Shown here piece by piece: positions 8,407 through 17,072 of a stretch of DNA of 64,000 nucleotides. The position numbers were made by a program, and so were the translations under genes. Each line of letters starts with the position of its first letter. The first letter of the stretch is position 1. Location of the stretch: positions 434,001 to 498,000 of the forward strand of contig CAYQOM010000002.1 in assembly GCA_964419145.1 (NCBI GenBank), read 5' to 3'. The notes under the pieces were generated by a model, which ran no database searches, was not told the origin of the DNA, and saw only the letters and a list, made by a program, of their open reading frames with translations. This DNA is from UBA2336 sp964419145. Its GTDB lineage: Bacteria > Bacteroidota > Bacteroidia > Cytophagales > Cyclobacteriaceae.

Positions 8407-8514
8407 ATGAGTGGCTATGTAAACCGCACGCTTATGGATAAGCATGACAAAAAGTACCTGATCTGGTTTTTGATTGCAATGGCAATTGCGATTCTTCCCT
8501 GGTTTATTATTTAA
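8407..8514 (+). CDS. Small single-pass membrane protein, 35 residues (candidate)
   Basis: The frame runs from ATG 8407 to TAA 8514 and encodes 35 residues: a short polar/basic N-terminus (to about residue 17, ending DKHDKKY) and then one hydrophobic helix, LIWFLIAMAIAILPWFII, to the C-terminus. It lies alone on the + strand, divergent from the transketolase subunit and convergent with the BLUF gene. No family is recognised. The clean charge/hydrophobic layout makes it more likely than chance to be real, but length alone cannot prove it. Confidence 0.42.
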   Translation: MSGYVNRTLMDKHDKKYLIWFLIAMAIAILPWFII

Positions 8515-8523
8515 GTTACCAGA

Positions 8524-8964
8524 TTAGTCTGGGAGTTCGGCAAAATCGGTGATGTTCTTTTTGTAGAAGATGGTCAGGAAGGTCAGGAGTAGATTGCCAT
8601 TGTTAGTTTTATCTGAGGAGAAAAAACGATCAATATCTTTAAATCCGGTTAGTCCCTCAATTTCATCCTCATCATACAGTTGTTTAAATCCCATCGACCA
8701 GTCCTTAAATGTACGCTGTTCAGCATTGCCCTCTAATACTTGAATTACCCGGTTATGCCGTGGGTCGGTGCTGATCTGATCAAACAGTTCTTTAACCGCG
8801 TCCTCTTCTCCTTCCAATACTTGAATGAACTTGTCATTTAAATAGAGCAACATACCCGTAATGTTTTTACTGGCATTATTCTCACGGCTGCTGCGAAGAA
8901 TTTCAATCAGCTCAGATTCAGCAAGCGGTCTTGCTGCTTGACTTACGTAGATTAGATGATACAT
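8524..8964 (-). CDS. BLUF-domain blue-light photoreceptor protein
   Basis: This is a flavin-binding BLUF domain protein of 146 residues. It begins MYHLIYVSQA, with the key residues at expected spacing: Tyr6, Asn30 and Gln48 (FIQVLEG). These make the hydrogen-bond network around FAD. DWSMGF at the end of the domain is also typical. No output domain follows beyond a short C-terminal helix, so it probably acts through protein-protein contact. I chose ATG 8964 because upstream extensions lack BLUF homology and run towards the terminator at 9022-9049. Confidence 0.9.
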   Translation of the reverse strand: MYHLIYVSQAARPLAESELIEILRSSRENNASKNITGMLLYLNDKFIQVLEGEEDAVKELFDQISTDPRHNRVIQVLEGNAEQRTFKDWSMGFKQLYDEDEIEGLTGFKDIDRFFSSDKTNNGNLLLTFLTIFYKKNITDFAELPD

Positions 8965-9021
8965 GATTTTAAAGATAATTAAATCTGATTTCAAATTCAT
9001 GTAAGTCGAATGGATATGCAT

Positions 9022-9049
9022 AAAAAAACACCGCCAGTCAGCGGTGTTT
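9022..9049 (-). terminator. Intrinsic terminator of the YtxH gene
   Basis: A 9-bp perfect stem (aaacaccgc / gcggtgttt, loop cagtca) is followed on the minus strand by a T-run. It lies 25 bases after the stop of the YtxH gene. Confidence 0.85.
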
Positions 9050-9073
9050 GAATAATTATCGGTGATCGATTAC

Positions 9074-9325
9074 TTAAACTTTCATCGACTCTTTAATGGA
9101 GTCAATTCCCGTTTTTCCGTTACCGGCCAATGATTCCAGCTTTTTGTTATACGCTTTCTTCATACCATCATACGTTTCAGAAACACGGTCTGTTAATTCC
9201 TTCGATTTGCCCATCAGCTTTCTGCGGGTTTTCTTTCCACTGCTGGGGGCCATTAAAATGCCGGCTACTACGCCAACCGCTACTCCACTTAAAACTCCGA
9301 TTGCTACTTTTCCTGCTGTATTCAT
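9074..9325 (-). CDS. YtxH domain-containing protein
   Basis: The 83-residue protein has an N-terminal glycine/alanine-rich hydrophobic helix (VAIGVLSGVAVGVVAGILMAPSSGKKTR). The remainder is charged and helical, as in YtxH/gas-vesicle-GvpP-like general stress proteins. It is probably anchored in the inner membrane. ATG 9325 is preferred because the longer TTG-started frame adds residues unlike the family. An intrinsic terminator follows, and a 7-bp-arm palindrome lies 51-65 bases upstream of the ATG, so it appears to be its own transcription unit. The molecular role is unknown for the family. Confidence 0.82.
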   Translation of the reverse strand: MNTAGKVAIGVLSGVAVGVVAGILMAPSSGKKTRRKLMGKSKELTDRVSETYDGMKKAYNKKLESLAGNGKTGIDSIKESMKV

Positions 9326-9375
9326 ATTTGTTTGGATTAAGGTTGTACGCTTTGATACCTTCAAAGCATTCCGGC

Positions 9376-9390
9376 AGTTGTTGAACAACT
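9376..9390. promoter_or_regulatory. 15-bp palindrome upstream of the YtxH gene
   Basis: Arms agttgtt and aacaact flank a single base. It lies 51-65 bases upstream of the YtxH ATG, a position compatible with a regulator site. No regulator is identified. Confidence 0.35.
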
Positions 9391-9441
9391 ACACTTTTAC
9401 AACGCATTGCGTACATCAATCGTTCAAAAAAATTCGAATAT

Positions 9442-9471
9442 TTCCGATGAGAAAAGATGAGTTCCGATGAG
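9442..9471. repeat. Direct repeat TTCCGATGAG x2
   Basis: The 10-base word ttccgatgag occurs at 9442-9451 and 9462-9471, exactly 20 bases apart, in the spacer between the sulfatase pseudogene and the YtxH gene. Confidence 0.5.
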
Positions 9472-9493
9472 TGAACAAATAAGCTGATAAAAA

Positions 9494-11197
9494 TCATAAT
9501 TCTTCTCCGGAATTTGGTGTGGGATTTTTTACACCAACCTGTAAGGAAAATTTTAACCATTCATTTTTTAACTCATTGTACTTTTCGGGCAGTTGGTTTT
9601 TAAGGTTTTGTTGCTCACCTAAATCTTTTGATAAGTTGTATAATTCAAAGTTGGCGGTGTCGAAAGGAAGTATATGGTTAACCAATTTCCATTCTCCTTT
9701 CCTGATCATGGCATGTCCACGGTGTTCGAGTCCAAATACGTAGTCAGTAGGGTGAATACGCTCTTCAATACCAGTTAAAACTGGATTTAACGATCGCCCC
9801 AAGAGTGGATACACTGCTTTTTCCTGATACTGCTCCGGATAGGATACGCCTGCCGCTTCATAAAAGGTAGGTGCAATATCGAGTAAGGAGGTAAAACTGT
9901 GTTTGATCTTGTTAGTTTCTGAGACACCGCGCCCAGCAATAATCATGGGTGCGGTTATTCCCCCTTCGGTAGTCATGCCTTTGAAGTATCGAAATGGTGA
10001 TGAACCCGCTTCGGCCCACTGCGGTCCGTAGGATACGAAGGACTGGTGTTGTCCCATAGAGTCGTAATGATTGGTATAGTGTTGCCGGATGAATGGTGCA
10101 AAATAGGGGTGGTTGAAGAAATCTTCTGCAGCAGCACCGTTGTCTGATATAAAAACAATGATCGTATTCTTGTACAGGTCATTCTCTTTCAGGAAATTGA
10201 TTAATCGCCCGATGTTATAATACAGGTTATCAACCATGCCTGCATACAATTCCATCTTTCTCGACTCATTTTTTTGTTCTTCAGCAGATAAGCTATCCCA
10301 AGGCTTTACACGAGGATGATTAGCGGGTAATGTGGCGTCACCTGGTATGATGCCAGCTTGCTTTAAACTTTCAAGTCGTTTAATTTTCAATACATCGTAT
10401 CCTTCATCGTATCGTCCCTGATACTTTTTCCAGAATTGTTCATCCACTTGTAGTGGCCAATGGGGCGATGTGTATGCAACATATCCGAAGAAAGGCTTTT
10501 TATCTTCTTTATTGGCTTCGATGTAGGAAATCATTTTGTTAGTATAAACATCGGTAGAGTAGGAGCCATCCTACCAAACAATCTTCTCACCATTCTCTGT
10601 GTATGGAGACTCTGGATGTTCGGGGTCAAAACCAACATTGGTGTAATGATTGCCTGCACCTTCGAGTAGGGCAAACGAATGTTCAAATCCTTTTCGACTT
10701 GGGTTCGCATCAGGGGTTAAGCCTAAGTGCCATTTTCCTGTCATGTATGTGTGATATCCGGCATCCTTGAGCAGTTGCGGTATCGTTACAATCCGATCCG
10801 ATAGTTTGCCTTCGTACCCCGCAACTCCGGTTACCAGGCTCTGACTTCCCATTCCGGCAACATGACTATTATTCCCTGTAAGTAACATTGCCCGTGTAAC
10901 CGCACAATAAGGAGCCGTATGAAATTGACTGAAGCGTGTACCGCGTTTGGCAAGCTCGTCCAGGTTGGGTGTTTCAATATCACCTCCATAACATCCCAGA
11001 TCGGCATAGCCGAGATCGTCTGCCACAATAAGCAATATGTTGGGCTTCGTATTCTGCTCATTTGTTGGCACACAAGCCAGGCAACTGACGATCATAATCA
11101 ACGTCCCTGATAGTTTTATTAATAAGAGAAGGGAGAATGCAGGTGTGTTGCCCATCGAGAAATGCACAAGGCTTTTGAAGAGGTTTCTTTTATTCAT
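9494..11197 (-). pseudogene. Arylsulfatase lipoprotein gene interrupted by one in-frame amber codon
   Basis: Read in one frame, 9494-11197 is a complete sulfatase of about 566 residues except for one TAG at 10571-10573. The N-terminal part has a lipoprotein signal (lipobox near CLAC), the metal-binding DDLGYADLGCYGG motif and a CAVTR active-site segment where CxPxR or CxAxR is usual. After the TAG the same frame continues with typical sulfatase sequence (FGYVAYTSPHWPLQ, IVFISDNGAA, HRGHAMIRKGEWKL). The two parts therefore belong to one gene. It may be a recent pseudogene, a sequencing error or a read-through case. If intact it would be a periplasmic or surface sulfatase ester hydrolase needing formylglycine maturation. 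No maturase is in the window. Confidence 0.88.
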
Positions 11198-11358
11198 GGC
11201 AAATGGAACTGTGTGGAGGTATCCAAAGATAGGAACATGGCATTGCGTGTTTAATGATTTGATATGAATTGTTTTCTTAAGTGACGAGGAATTAAAAATT
11301 GTATTTCTGCTTTTTTATGATTAAATAGAGACTTACTTCAGCCACTAACCCTCTCCCT

Positions 11359-12960
11359 ATGCCCTCAATTATTCAAGGCTTTGAGTATGATATTTTTGTT
11401 AGCTACAGGCATAACGATAACAAATATGATGGCTGGGTAACGGAGTTTGTAGAAAAACTCAATCAAGAATTGGACGCTACATTGAAAGATAAGCTGTCCA
11501 TTTTTTTTGATAAAAACCCGAAGGAAGGTTTACAGGAAACGCACCATGTTGATCAATCGATCAATAATAAGATTAAGTCACTCATCTTTATTCCAATTAT
11601 CTCACAAACTTATTGCGATACATCTTCTTTTGCGTGGAATCAGGAATTTAAAGTGTTTAAAAATGAATCTGAGTATGACAACATTGGTCGTATGGTTAAG
11701 CTGCCGAACGGAAATGTGGGTTCGCGCATACTTCCTGTAAAAATTCATGAAATAGAAATTGATGATACCAAGTTGCTTGAAACTGAATTGAATGGTGTGC
11801 TAAGGTCTATTGATTTCATTTATCGCGATGCAGGTGTAAACCGACCTTTGAGACCAGTGGATGATGAAATTAGTGTTACCGGTGGACGAATTCTGTATCG
11901 TAATCAAATAAATAAACTGGCAAATGCGATTAAGGAAATTGTACAAGGAATTAAGTTAAAGGAAAGGGGGGAACCTGTTGCCGCTTCGCATCAAGACATT
12001 ACCGCCAGACAGATTATTCCAACCACGTTTACCACATCGCTACCCTCAGCTATAAAAGTACAGGTTATTGATCGCCAACGGCCCAGTGTTTACCTGGCCT
12101 GGACATCAACCGATTTGAAGGAACAGCGCGAAGAAATGGCCATTGTGCTTCAGAAAGCTGGATTTAATGTATTGCCTTCTACCGATTGTCCTGCAGATGA
12201 TGACACTTTTAAACAGAAAGTTTCGGATGAATTGGCCAAATGTACCTGCTCGTTGCATATGCTAAGCGGAGAATTTGGAAGGAGATTTGAGTCTGATGAT
12301 GAAGTCTCTTTTCCACAGTACCAGTTTCTGGAGGCAAAGCGGAGAATTGATTCAAACGATGAAAACTTTAATTCATTCATCTGGCTCTATCCAGAGGGTA
12401 GTACGGTTATTAAACCCGCACAACAGAATTTTATAAAATATATCCGGAATAACATTACGCGAAACATGATGTTCTCCAACAGCCAGGGGCCCATGCAACT
12501 GGTAGATGATATTCGTGTGGTGATGATGAAGCAAGATGTAGCCGTTTATGATTCGAAGGACACCGATATATTCTTCATCTTCAATCAGCAGGATGAAGTG
12601 GAGGCTAAAGTAATTACCGATATGCTTAGCCAGGAATACCCGGTGGAGATTATGAACATCATGCCCGATGGTGAGGATCAATATCGCGAAATCAGTACCC
12701 AGCAAATTCCAAGAAGCAAGTTGGCAGTTGTGTATTTCAAATATGCAGCTGATTGGGCGCTACCCTTTATAAAACAAGTTTGGAAGCAGGTAGGCGGAGC
12801 ATCATCACCAACACCCTTGTTTTTGGTAGGCGAGGATGATCCAAAGAGTAACCTCGCTCGTAATTTCAAAGCACCCAAAGTAGTTTCAACCATTGTGCCG
12901 AAGGACAAAGTACCTGCTGAGGTAAAGAAGGTTTATACAACAGTAATAGAACTAAAGTGA
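11359..12960 (+). CDS. TIR domain protein with DUF4062-like and second TIR-like domain (TIR-1)
   Basis: This 533-residue soluble protein is the first gene of the TIR/STAND operon. Residues 8 to about 155 are a TIR domain starting YDIFVSYRHND. The putative catalytic Glu96 sits in FAWNQEF, matching the WxxE pattern of NAD-cleaving TIR domains. Residues 243 to about 360 (VYLAWTSTDLKEQREEM) resemble DUF4062, a TIR-related Rossmann fold often found with NTPases. Residues about 402-510 (DIFFIFNQQDEVEAKVITDML) look like a further TIR/Rossmann-like unit. No membrane helix is visible. A long divergent spacer separates it from the broken sulfatase. It is likely an effector or adaptor for the downstream STAND NTPases. 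The NADase activity and the pairing are inferred. Confidence 0.82.
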   Translation: MPSIIQGFEYDIFVSYRHNDNKYDGWVTEFVEKLNQELDATLKDKLSIFFDKNPKEGLQETHHVDQSINNKIKSLIFIPIISQTYCDTSSFAWNQEFKVFKNESEYDNIGRMVKLPNGNVGSRILPVKIHEIEIDDTKLLETELNGVLRSIDFIYRDAGVNRPLRPVDDEISVTGGRILYRNQINKLANAIKEIVQGIKLKERGEPVAASHQDITARQIIPTTFTTSLPSAIKVQVIDRQRPSVYLAWTSTDLKEQREEMAIVLQKAGFNVLPSTDCPADDDTFKQKVSDELAKCTCSLHMLSGEFGRRFESDDEVSFPQYQFLEAKRRIDSNDENFNSFIWLYPEGSTVIKPAQQNFIKYIRNNITRNMMFSNSQGPMQLVDDIRVVMMKQDVAVYDSKDTDIFFIFNQQDEVEAKVITDMLSQEYPVEIMNIMPDGEDQYREISTQQIPRSKLAVVYFKYAADWALPFIKQVWKQVGGASSPTPLFLVGEDDPKSNLARNFKAPKVVSTIVPKDKVPAEVKKVYTTVIELK

Positions 12961-13019
12961 TTGAAGGAGATATGAGAAAACTGAATCTAACGTCTGAAAT
13001 CTAAAATCTTCAATCCGAA

Positions 13020-16000
13020 ATGTTCGAAGAATACCAGATTTGTCCTTACACCGGTTTACGCTCCTTTACAGAGGAGGAGTCGCTGTATTTTAAGGGTAGG
13101 GAAGAGCATATCGAACAAGCTACTGAACAACTTCAACGCAATAAATTTCTTATGCTTACCGGAGCTTCCGGTGATGGTAAGTCTTCACTGGTATATGCGG
13201 GTATTATCCCAAATGCACGTGCCGGTTTCTTAAAATCAAAATACACGCAATGGAGTGTGGCCGATTTTCGGCCTGAACGTACACCATTTAAGAATCTATG
13301 TTCATCCTTGGCAAAACAATTAGACATTGCCAATCCGCATACAGTTGAATCCGAGTTGCACCATGGCTTTTCAGCATTGGTCGATTTATACAAGAATTCC
13401 AAACGTTTTATAGATATAGATTCTATTGAGTGGAGACAAGCTGATGATCAAGGTAAAGCGAAACTTAAGCGTGATGCCTCGAATCTTATTGTGCTGGTAG
13501 ATCAGTTTGAAGAGTTTTTTACAAATCCGGAAAATTATCATCGCGGTGTACCCTCTAAAGATTCAAACCTTGTACTCAATCTTTTGCTTGAAACCGCGCG
13601 GATTGCGTTGGAGGAAGATCTTCCCATTTATATTGTCTTCACCATGCGTTCCGATTACATCGGACAATGTGCTGCCTTTAGGGGATTACCGGAATATATC
13701 GGGTTCAGCCAGTTTTTCGTGCCGCGCTTAAATCGGGCACAACTCCAACAGGTTATTGAGGAGCCGGCAGTGCTGAGTGGTAATAAGATAACAAGACGGT
13801 TAACGGAAAGACTTATACATGATATCACTGAAGGTGTGGATCAGCTACCCATTCTTCAACATGCCCTTAACCAGATATGGCATGCGGCCAACAACGGAAA
13901 TGAAGAGATGGATTTAATCCATTATGCCATGGTGGGAGGGATGCCGGTTGAGGAATTACCCGATGATCATACAGGGCGATTTAAACAATGGTTTGCTTCA
14001 TTACCAGGTAAAATACAGGCGTGTTATCATAAGCCTGATTTACAGAATGTGTTGGATACCCATACCAATAAATTGTATGAAGAGGCGGCTGTTTATTATA
14101 AAAATAAAACCGGGAAAGTTATTGCCGATGCAGATGTCAAGGCTATTATAAAAAATGCGTTTATCTGCCTTACCAAAATTGACCAAAGTCGTGCGGTGCG
14201 TAACCGAATGACGTTGAAGGAGATTACGCAGATTTTGGGTAGACCCGAATTCGGAACAACAGAAGTGGGAGCAGTGCTGAATATTTTTCGGGAACCGGGC
14301 AATACATTTATTCGACCATTCATGCTGGATGAATCCGAAAATCTAAAACTTGAAGAGCATGATGTGTTAGACATCACCCACGAAAGTTTGATTCGGAATT
14401 GGGCATATCTTGGAGAATGGGCGGATGAAGAGTTTGACAATTACATGATCTCGCTCGACTTTGAACAACAGCTTAATCGTTGGGTGGAAAGCAAAAAGAC
14501 GGGTGGGTTCTTATTATCTATTGGTCAGCTAACCTATTTTGAAAACTGGTACAGTAAAGTTAAGCCCAATGTGCATTGGATTGCACGCTATTTGCCGGAG
14601 GACATTGCGCAAAGTAAAAAACTTTCACAAGCGCGTCAGGTGTTGGCTAACTCCAACGAATTTTTGCAGCGAAGTGCGCGAAAGCACATGGTAACACGTA
14701 CAGTTATGCGGTATGGCCCGCGAAGAATTGCAGCGGTTTTTGGCGTTCTTCTGATTGTTACGTTGAGTTCTTTTGCGGTGCGCGATTATTTCAAGCGGCA
14801 GAATGATTACGTATTAAAGTCCATGCATGATGAAGCGTTGGCGCTGGCAGCGAATCCAAAGGTGACTTACGCTGACAGGATCAATTTGATCCTACAGGAA
14901 ATAAAACTTGGGCAAACTACCACAAATGAAGTGGTAGAATATATTTCGGATCCTGTTGAGAAACTTCACGTAGCCTCTGGAATAGCTACCCTTTTGGTTT
15001 TTCAAGGTATGGGCGAACCGAAAAGCGAAATTTCTAAAAGCCTCACAATTGCGGATAGTTTACTGAATACCTGGAAACCTGAGCAATTGAGTGCAGATAA
15101 ACTTGCTAAAATTCTGCGTAGAATTAATGAATTCCGGGTTACCCTTGAGTATGCGTATTACTATAATCCCGATGAACAGATTAGCTCCTTTCGGAAACGC
15201 AATGCAGAGCGATCAGCTTTATGGGCTTCTTATATTCTTGAAAATCAACCAACTGATTTTCATGATATGCAGAATCTTAACCTGGCTATTGAAAACGCCA
15301 TTAATCATAAGACTGTAAACCAAGAAGGACTTCAACGTTGGATTGGTCTGCTTTCACCTTTTGAAAATGAACAGCAAGCCAATTGGTTCGAGTCAAATTA
15401 TCATATTGATAAGCTATTGATCCGCGGTGCCCAAGATTATGGATTCAAGCACAATGGCCTGTATCAGCTATTAGCCTATTTATACGCCAGTCAGGGTAAT
15501 AGCAATCGTGTGCTTCAGTGCATGGATACCTTATTGAGGCATAGTCAGCCAAATTATCAGAGTGATTATGCGGCTGGTGCTGATAATGCAGCCCAGATAG
15601 CCGCTGTTTACTTTACCTATAACAAAACTGGAAGTGAACTAGATAACTTTGTGACGGGCTATTGTAAACGGAAGGGCATTACCGAGGAGAATTTCTACTC
15701 CCGAATGTTCGGACGAACATTACACGGATATTTCGCTGCTGCAAGTAATATTCATATGTATAATTTTACAGATGCAAACTCTAATCTTGCACTTGTATTC
15801 TGCAACAGTGAAGAACTTCATTCTTATTTCAACAAGTACAGGTCAGTAGTTGAAAAACTACCTGAATCTGATGAGCGTAATTTCTTAATGGCATTGTCAT
15901 ATAAGCATGAAGGTATTTTTAAGTCCATGAGAAAAGAACTTGTTCCTGATGATCTTTCCGTTACAGCGAGTTTTGATCGTGCTATGGGATATTTCAATAG

Positions 16001-17072
16001 TGTTAGTCCGAACTATCTGAACCAAGTAATCAGTGTACTGGCGATTTCCGGTTCAGAACAGATGATGATGCCTCGGAAGTTTCTCTTTGTTTACCCAGAT
16101 GTGCGCTGGGAGTATCATCCTTTGGAACCTCGAAGCTTTATGTTCTTTTATTATTCGGATGTATATATCAACTATATCTTGAATAGCGGATTGTTTGACA
16201 AGTTCTATCCTTCAAATGCTGAGTTGGCTTATTTCAGTATTTGGTTTCGCGACTACAATCAGAAAATTTGGGGCATGCACTATTTTGCCGGTACCCCAAT
16301 CCGATATGAAATCTTTACTGAGCTTGAATCTGCGATTGCTGAACGAAATGATGTGTCTAATGTTGATCTTAATTTTCTCCATTTGTATGCCGGGTATGAG
16401 GCGCAATTGAAAGGAGATACGTCCTCAATGGTAAGCTATTACCAGAAAATAGACCCTTCTATTCTGCTAAATATTTTGCGTTCAAAAGAATTCCCATTTC
16501 AGGCAAATGGTCAGGCTTTCAGGATGATTGCCTATGCGGTTAAGGGCCTTACTGAACAAGGTCATTTTGAGAAAGCGTATCAGTTAATGTCCATTTTCAA
16601 AAAGCCGATAAACCGATCATCACTGTATGCTTTTGCAGCCACCCGACTTCAACTTGAAAAAAAGGACGATGCACTGATTAAACGACTACTTGATTCAGCG
16701 TATGTTGAAATGGGCAGAGTCGAAAATCTGACTACTGGACAACCTCATCGTCAATTGATAGCACAAGGAATAATGCTGCAAGATCCCCAAAGCAGAGTGG
16801 CTGAAGCCAGTCTGCTGATCAAAAACCTCGGAGCAAAATCTATTGCGCAACAGCGTATGGCACATGCTTTTGGTTTCCATTCACTTTTGCACGCGGGACG
16901 TCAGAATTTTCCTCCACTCATCTCGGATACGGATCAGGCTATTTTTACCTGGTGGTTACTGTACGGTTATCAAAATGGCACAGGGATTTCCGCTGATGGT
17001 TGGCAGAATTTCGACCGATACCAAATAAAAACAAATACCGAATGGATAAACTACATTGATGAAAACATCTGA
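13020..17072 (+). CDS. Membrane-anchored nSTAND-type NTPase A
   Basis: This 1350-residue STAND-class P-loop NTPase opens with CPYTGLRSFTEEESLYFKGR, then Walker A GASGDGKS (48-55), Walker B with DQFEEF (D161) and a MRSDYIGQC sensor-like segment. These are marks of the nSTAND1 group. After a helical STAND linker (about 300-560) a single transmembrane helix lies at about 569-587. The last 760 residues form a mostly helical, TPR-like region predicted to be on the other side of the membrane. Such a C-terminus would be the sensor and the NTPase a switch. It overlaps the next gene by 14 bases. The N-terminal 560 residues are closely matched by NTPase B. The C-terminal regions are much more diverged. 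Confidence 0.83.
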   Translation: MFEEYQICPYTGLRSFTEEESLYFKGREEHIEQATEQLQRNKFLMLTGASGDGKSSLVYAGIIPNARAGFLKSKYTQWSVADFRPERTPFKNLCSSLAKQLDIANPHTVESELHHGFSALVDLYKNSKRFIDIDSIEWRQADDQGKAKLKRDASNLIVLVDQFEEFFTNPENYHRGVPSKDSNLVLNLLLETARIALEEDLPIYIVFTMRSDYIGQCAAFRGLPEYIGFSQFFVPRLNRAQLQQVIEEPAVLSGNKITRRLTERLIHDITEGVDQLPILQHALNQIWHAANNGNEEMDLIHYAMVGGMPVEELPDDHTGRFKQWFASLPGKIQACYHKPDLQNVLDTHTNKLYEEAAVYYKNKTGKVIADADVKAIIKNAFICLTKIDQSRAVRNRMTLKEITQILGRPEFGTTEVGAVLNIFREPGNTFIRPFMLDESENLKLEEHDVLDITHESLIRNWAYLGEWADEEFDNYMISLDFEQQLNRWVESKKTGGFLLSIGQLTYFENWYSKVKPNVHWIARYLPEDIAQSKKLSQARQVLANSNEFLQRSARKHMVTRTVMRYGPRRIAAVFGVLLIVTLSSFAVRDYFKRQNDYVLKSMHDEALALAANPKVTYADRINLILQEIKLGQTTTNEVVEYISDPVEKLHVASGIATLLVFQGMGEPKSEISKSLTIADSLLNTWKPEQLSADKLAKILRRINEFRVTLEYAYYYNPDEQISSFRKRNAERSALWASYILENQPTDFHDMQNLNLAIENAINHKTVNQEGLQRWIGLLSPFENEQQANWFESNYHIDKLLIRGAQDYGFKHNGLYQLLAYLYASQGNSNRVLQCMDTLLRHSQPNYQSDYAAGADNAAQIAAVYFTYNKTGSELDNFVTGYCKRKGITEENFYSRMFGRTLHGYFAAASNIHMYNFTDANSNLALVFCNSEELHSYFNKYRSVVEKLPESDERNFLMALSYKHEGIFKSMRKELVPDDLSVTASFDRAMGYFNSVSPNYLNQVISVLAISGSEQMMMPRKFLFVYPDVRWEYHPLEPRSFMFFYYSDVYINYILNSGLFDKFYPSNAELAYFSIWFRDYNQKIWGMHYFAGTPIRYEIFTELESAIAERNDVSNVDLNFLHLYAGYEAQLKGDTSSMVSYYQKIDPSILLNILRSKEFPFQANGQAFRMIAYAVKGLTEQGHFEKAYQLMSIFKKPINRSSLYAFAATRLQLEKKDDALIKRLLDSAYVEMGRVENLTTGQPHRQLIAQGIMLQDPQSRVAEASLLIKNLGAKSIAQQRMAHAFGFHSLLHAGRQNFPPLISDTDQAIFTWWLLYGYQNGTGISADGWQNFDRYQIKTNTEWINYIDENI

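Noticed and set aside
9177..9560. A 127-codon minus-strand frame over the YtxH gene and the sulfatase end
   Set aside because: It is out of frame with YtxH, which has clear family features, and its own translation is not protein-like.
10571..11197. Reading the sulfatase as two separate genes
   Set aside because: The frame is the same before and after the TAG and the homology is continuous; the downstream part lacks its own plausible start or active site.
12972..13004. AAGGAGAT-preceded ATG with a 10-codon frame before NTPase A
   Set aside because: The ribosome site looks strong, but the frame is very short and lies in word-repeat spacer DNA; it may be a leader but cannot be supported.
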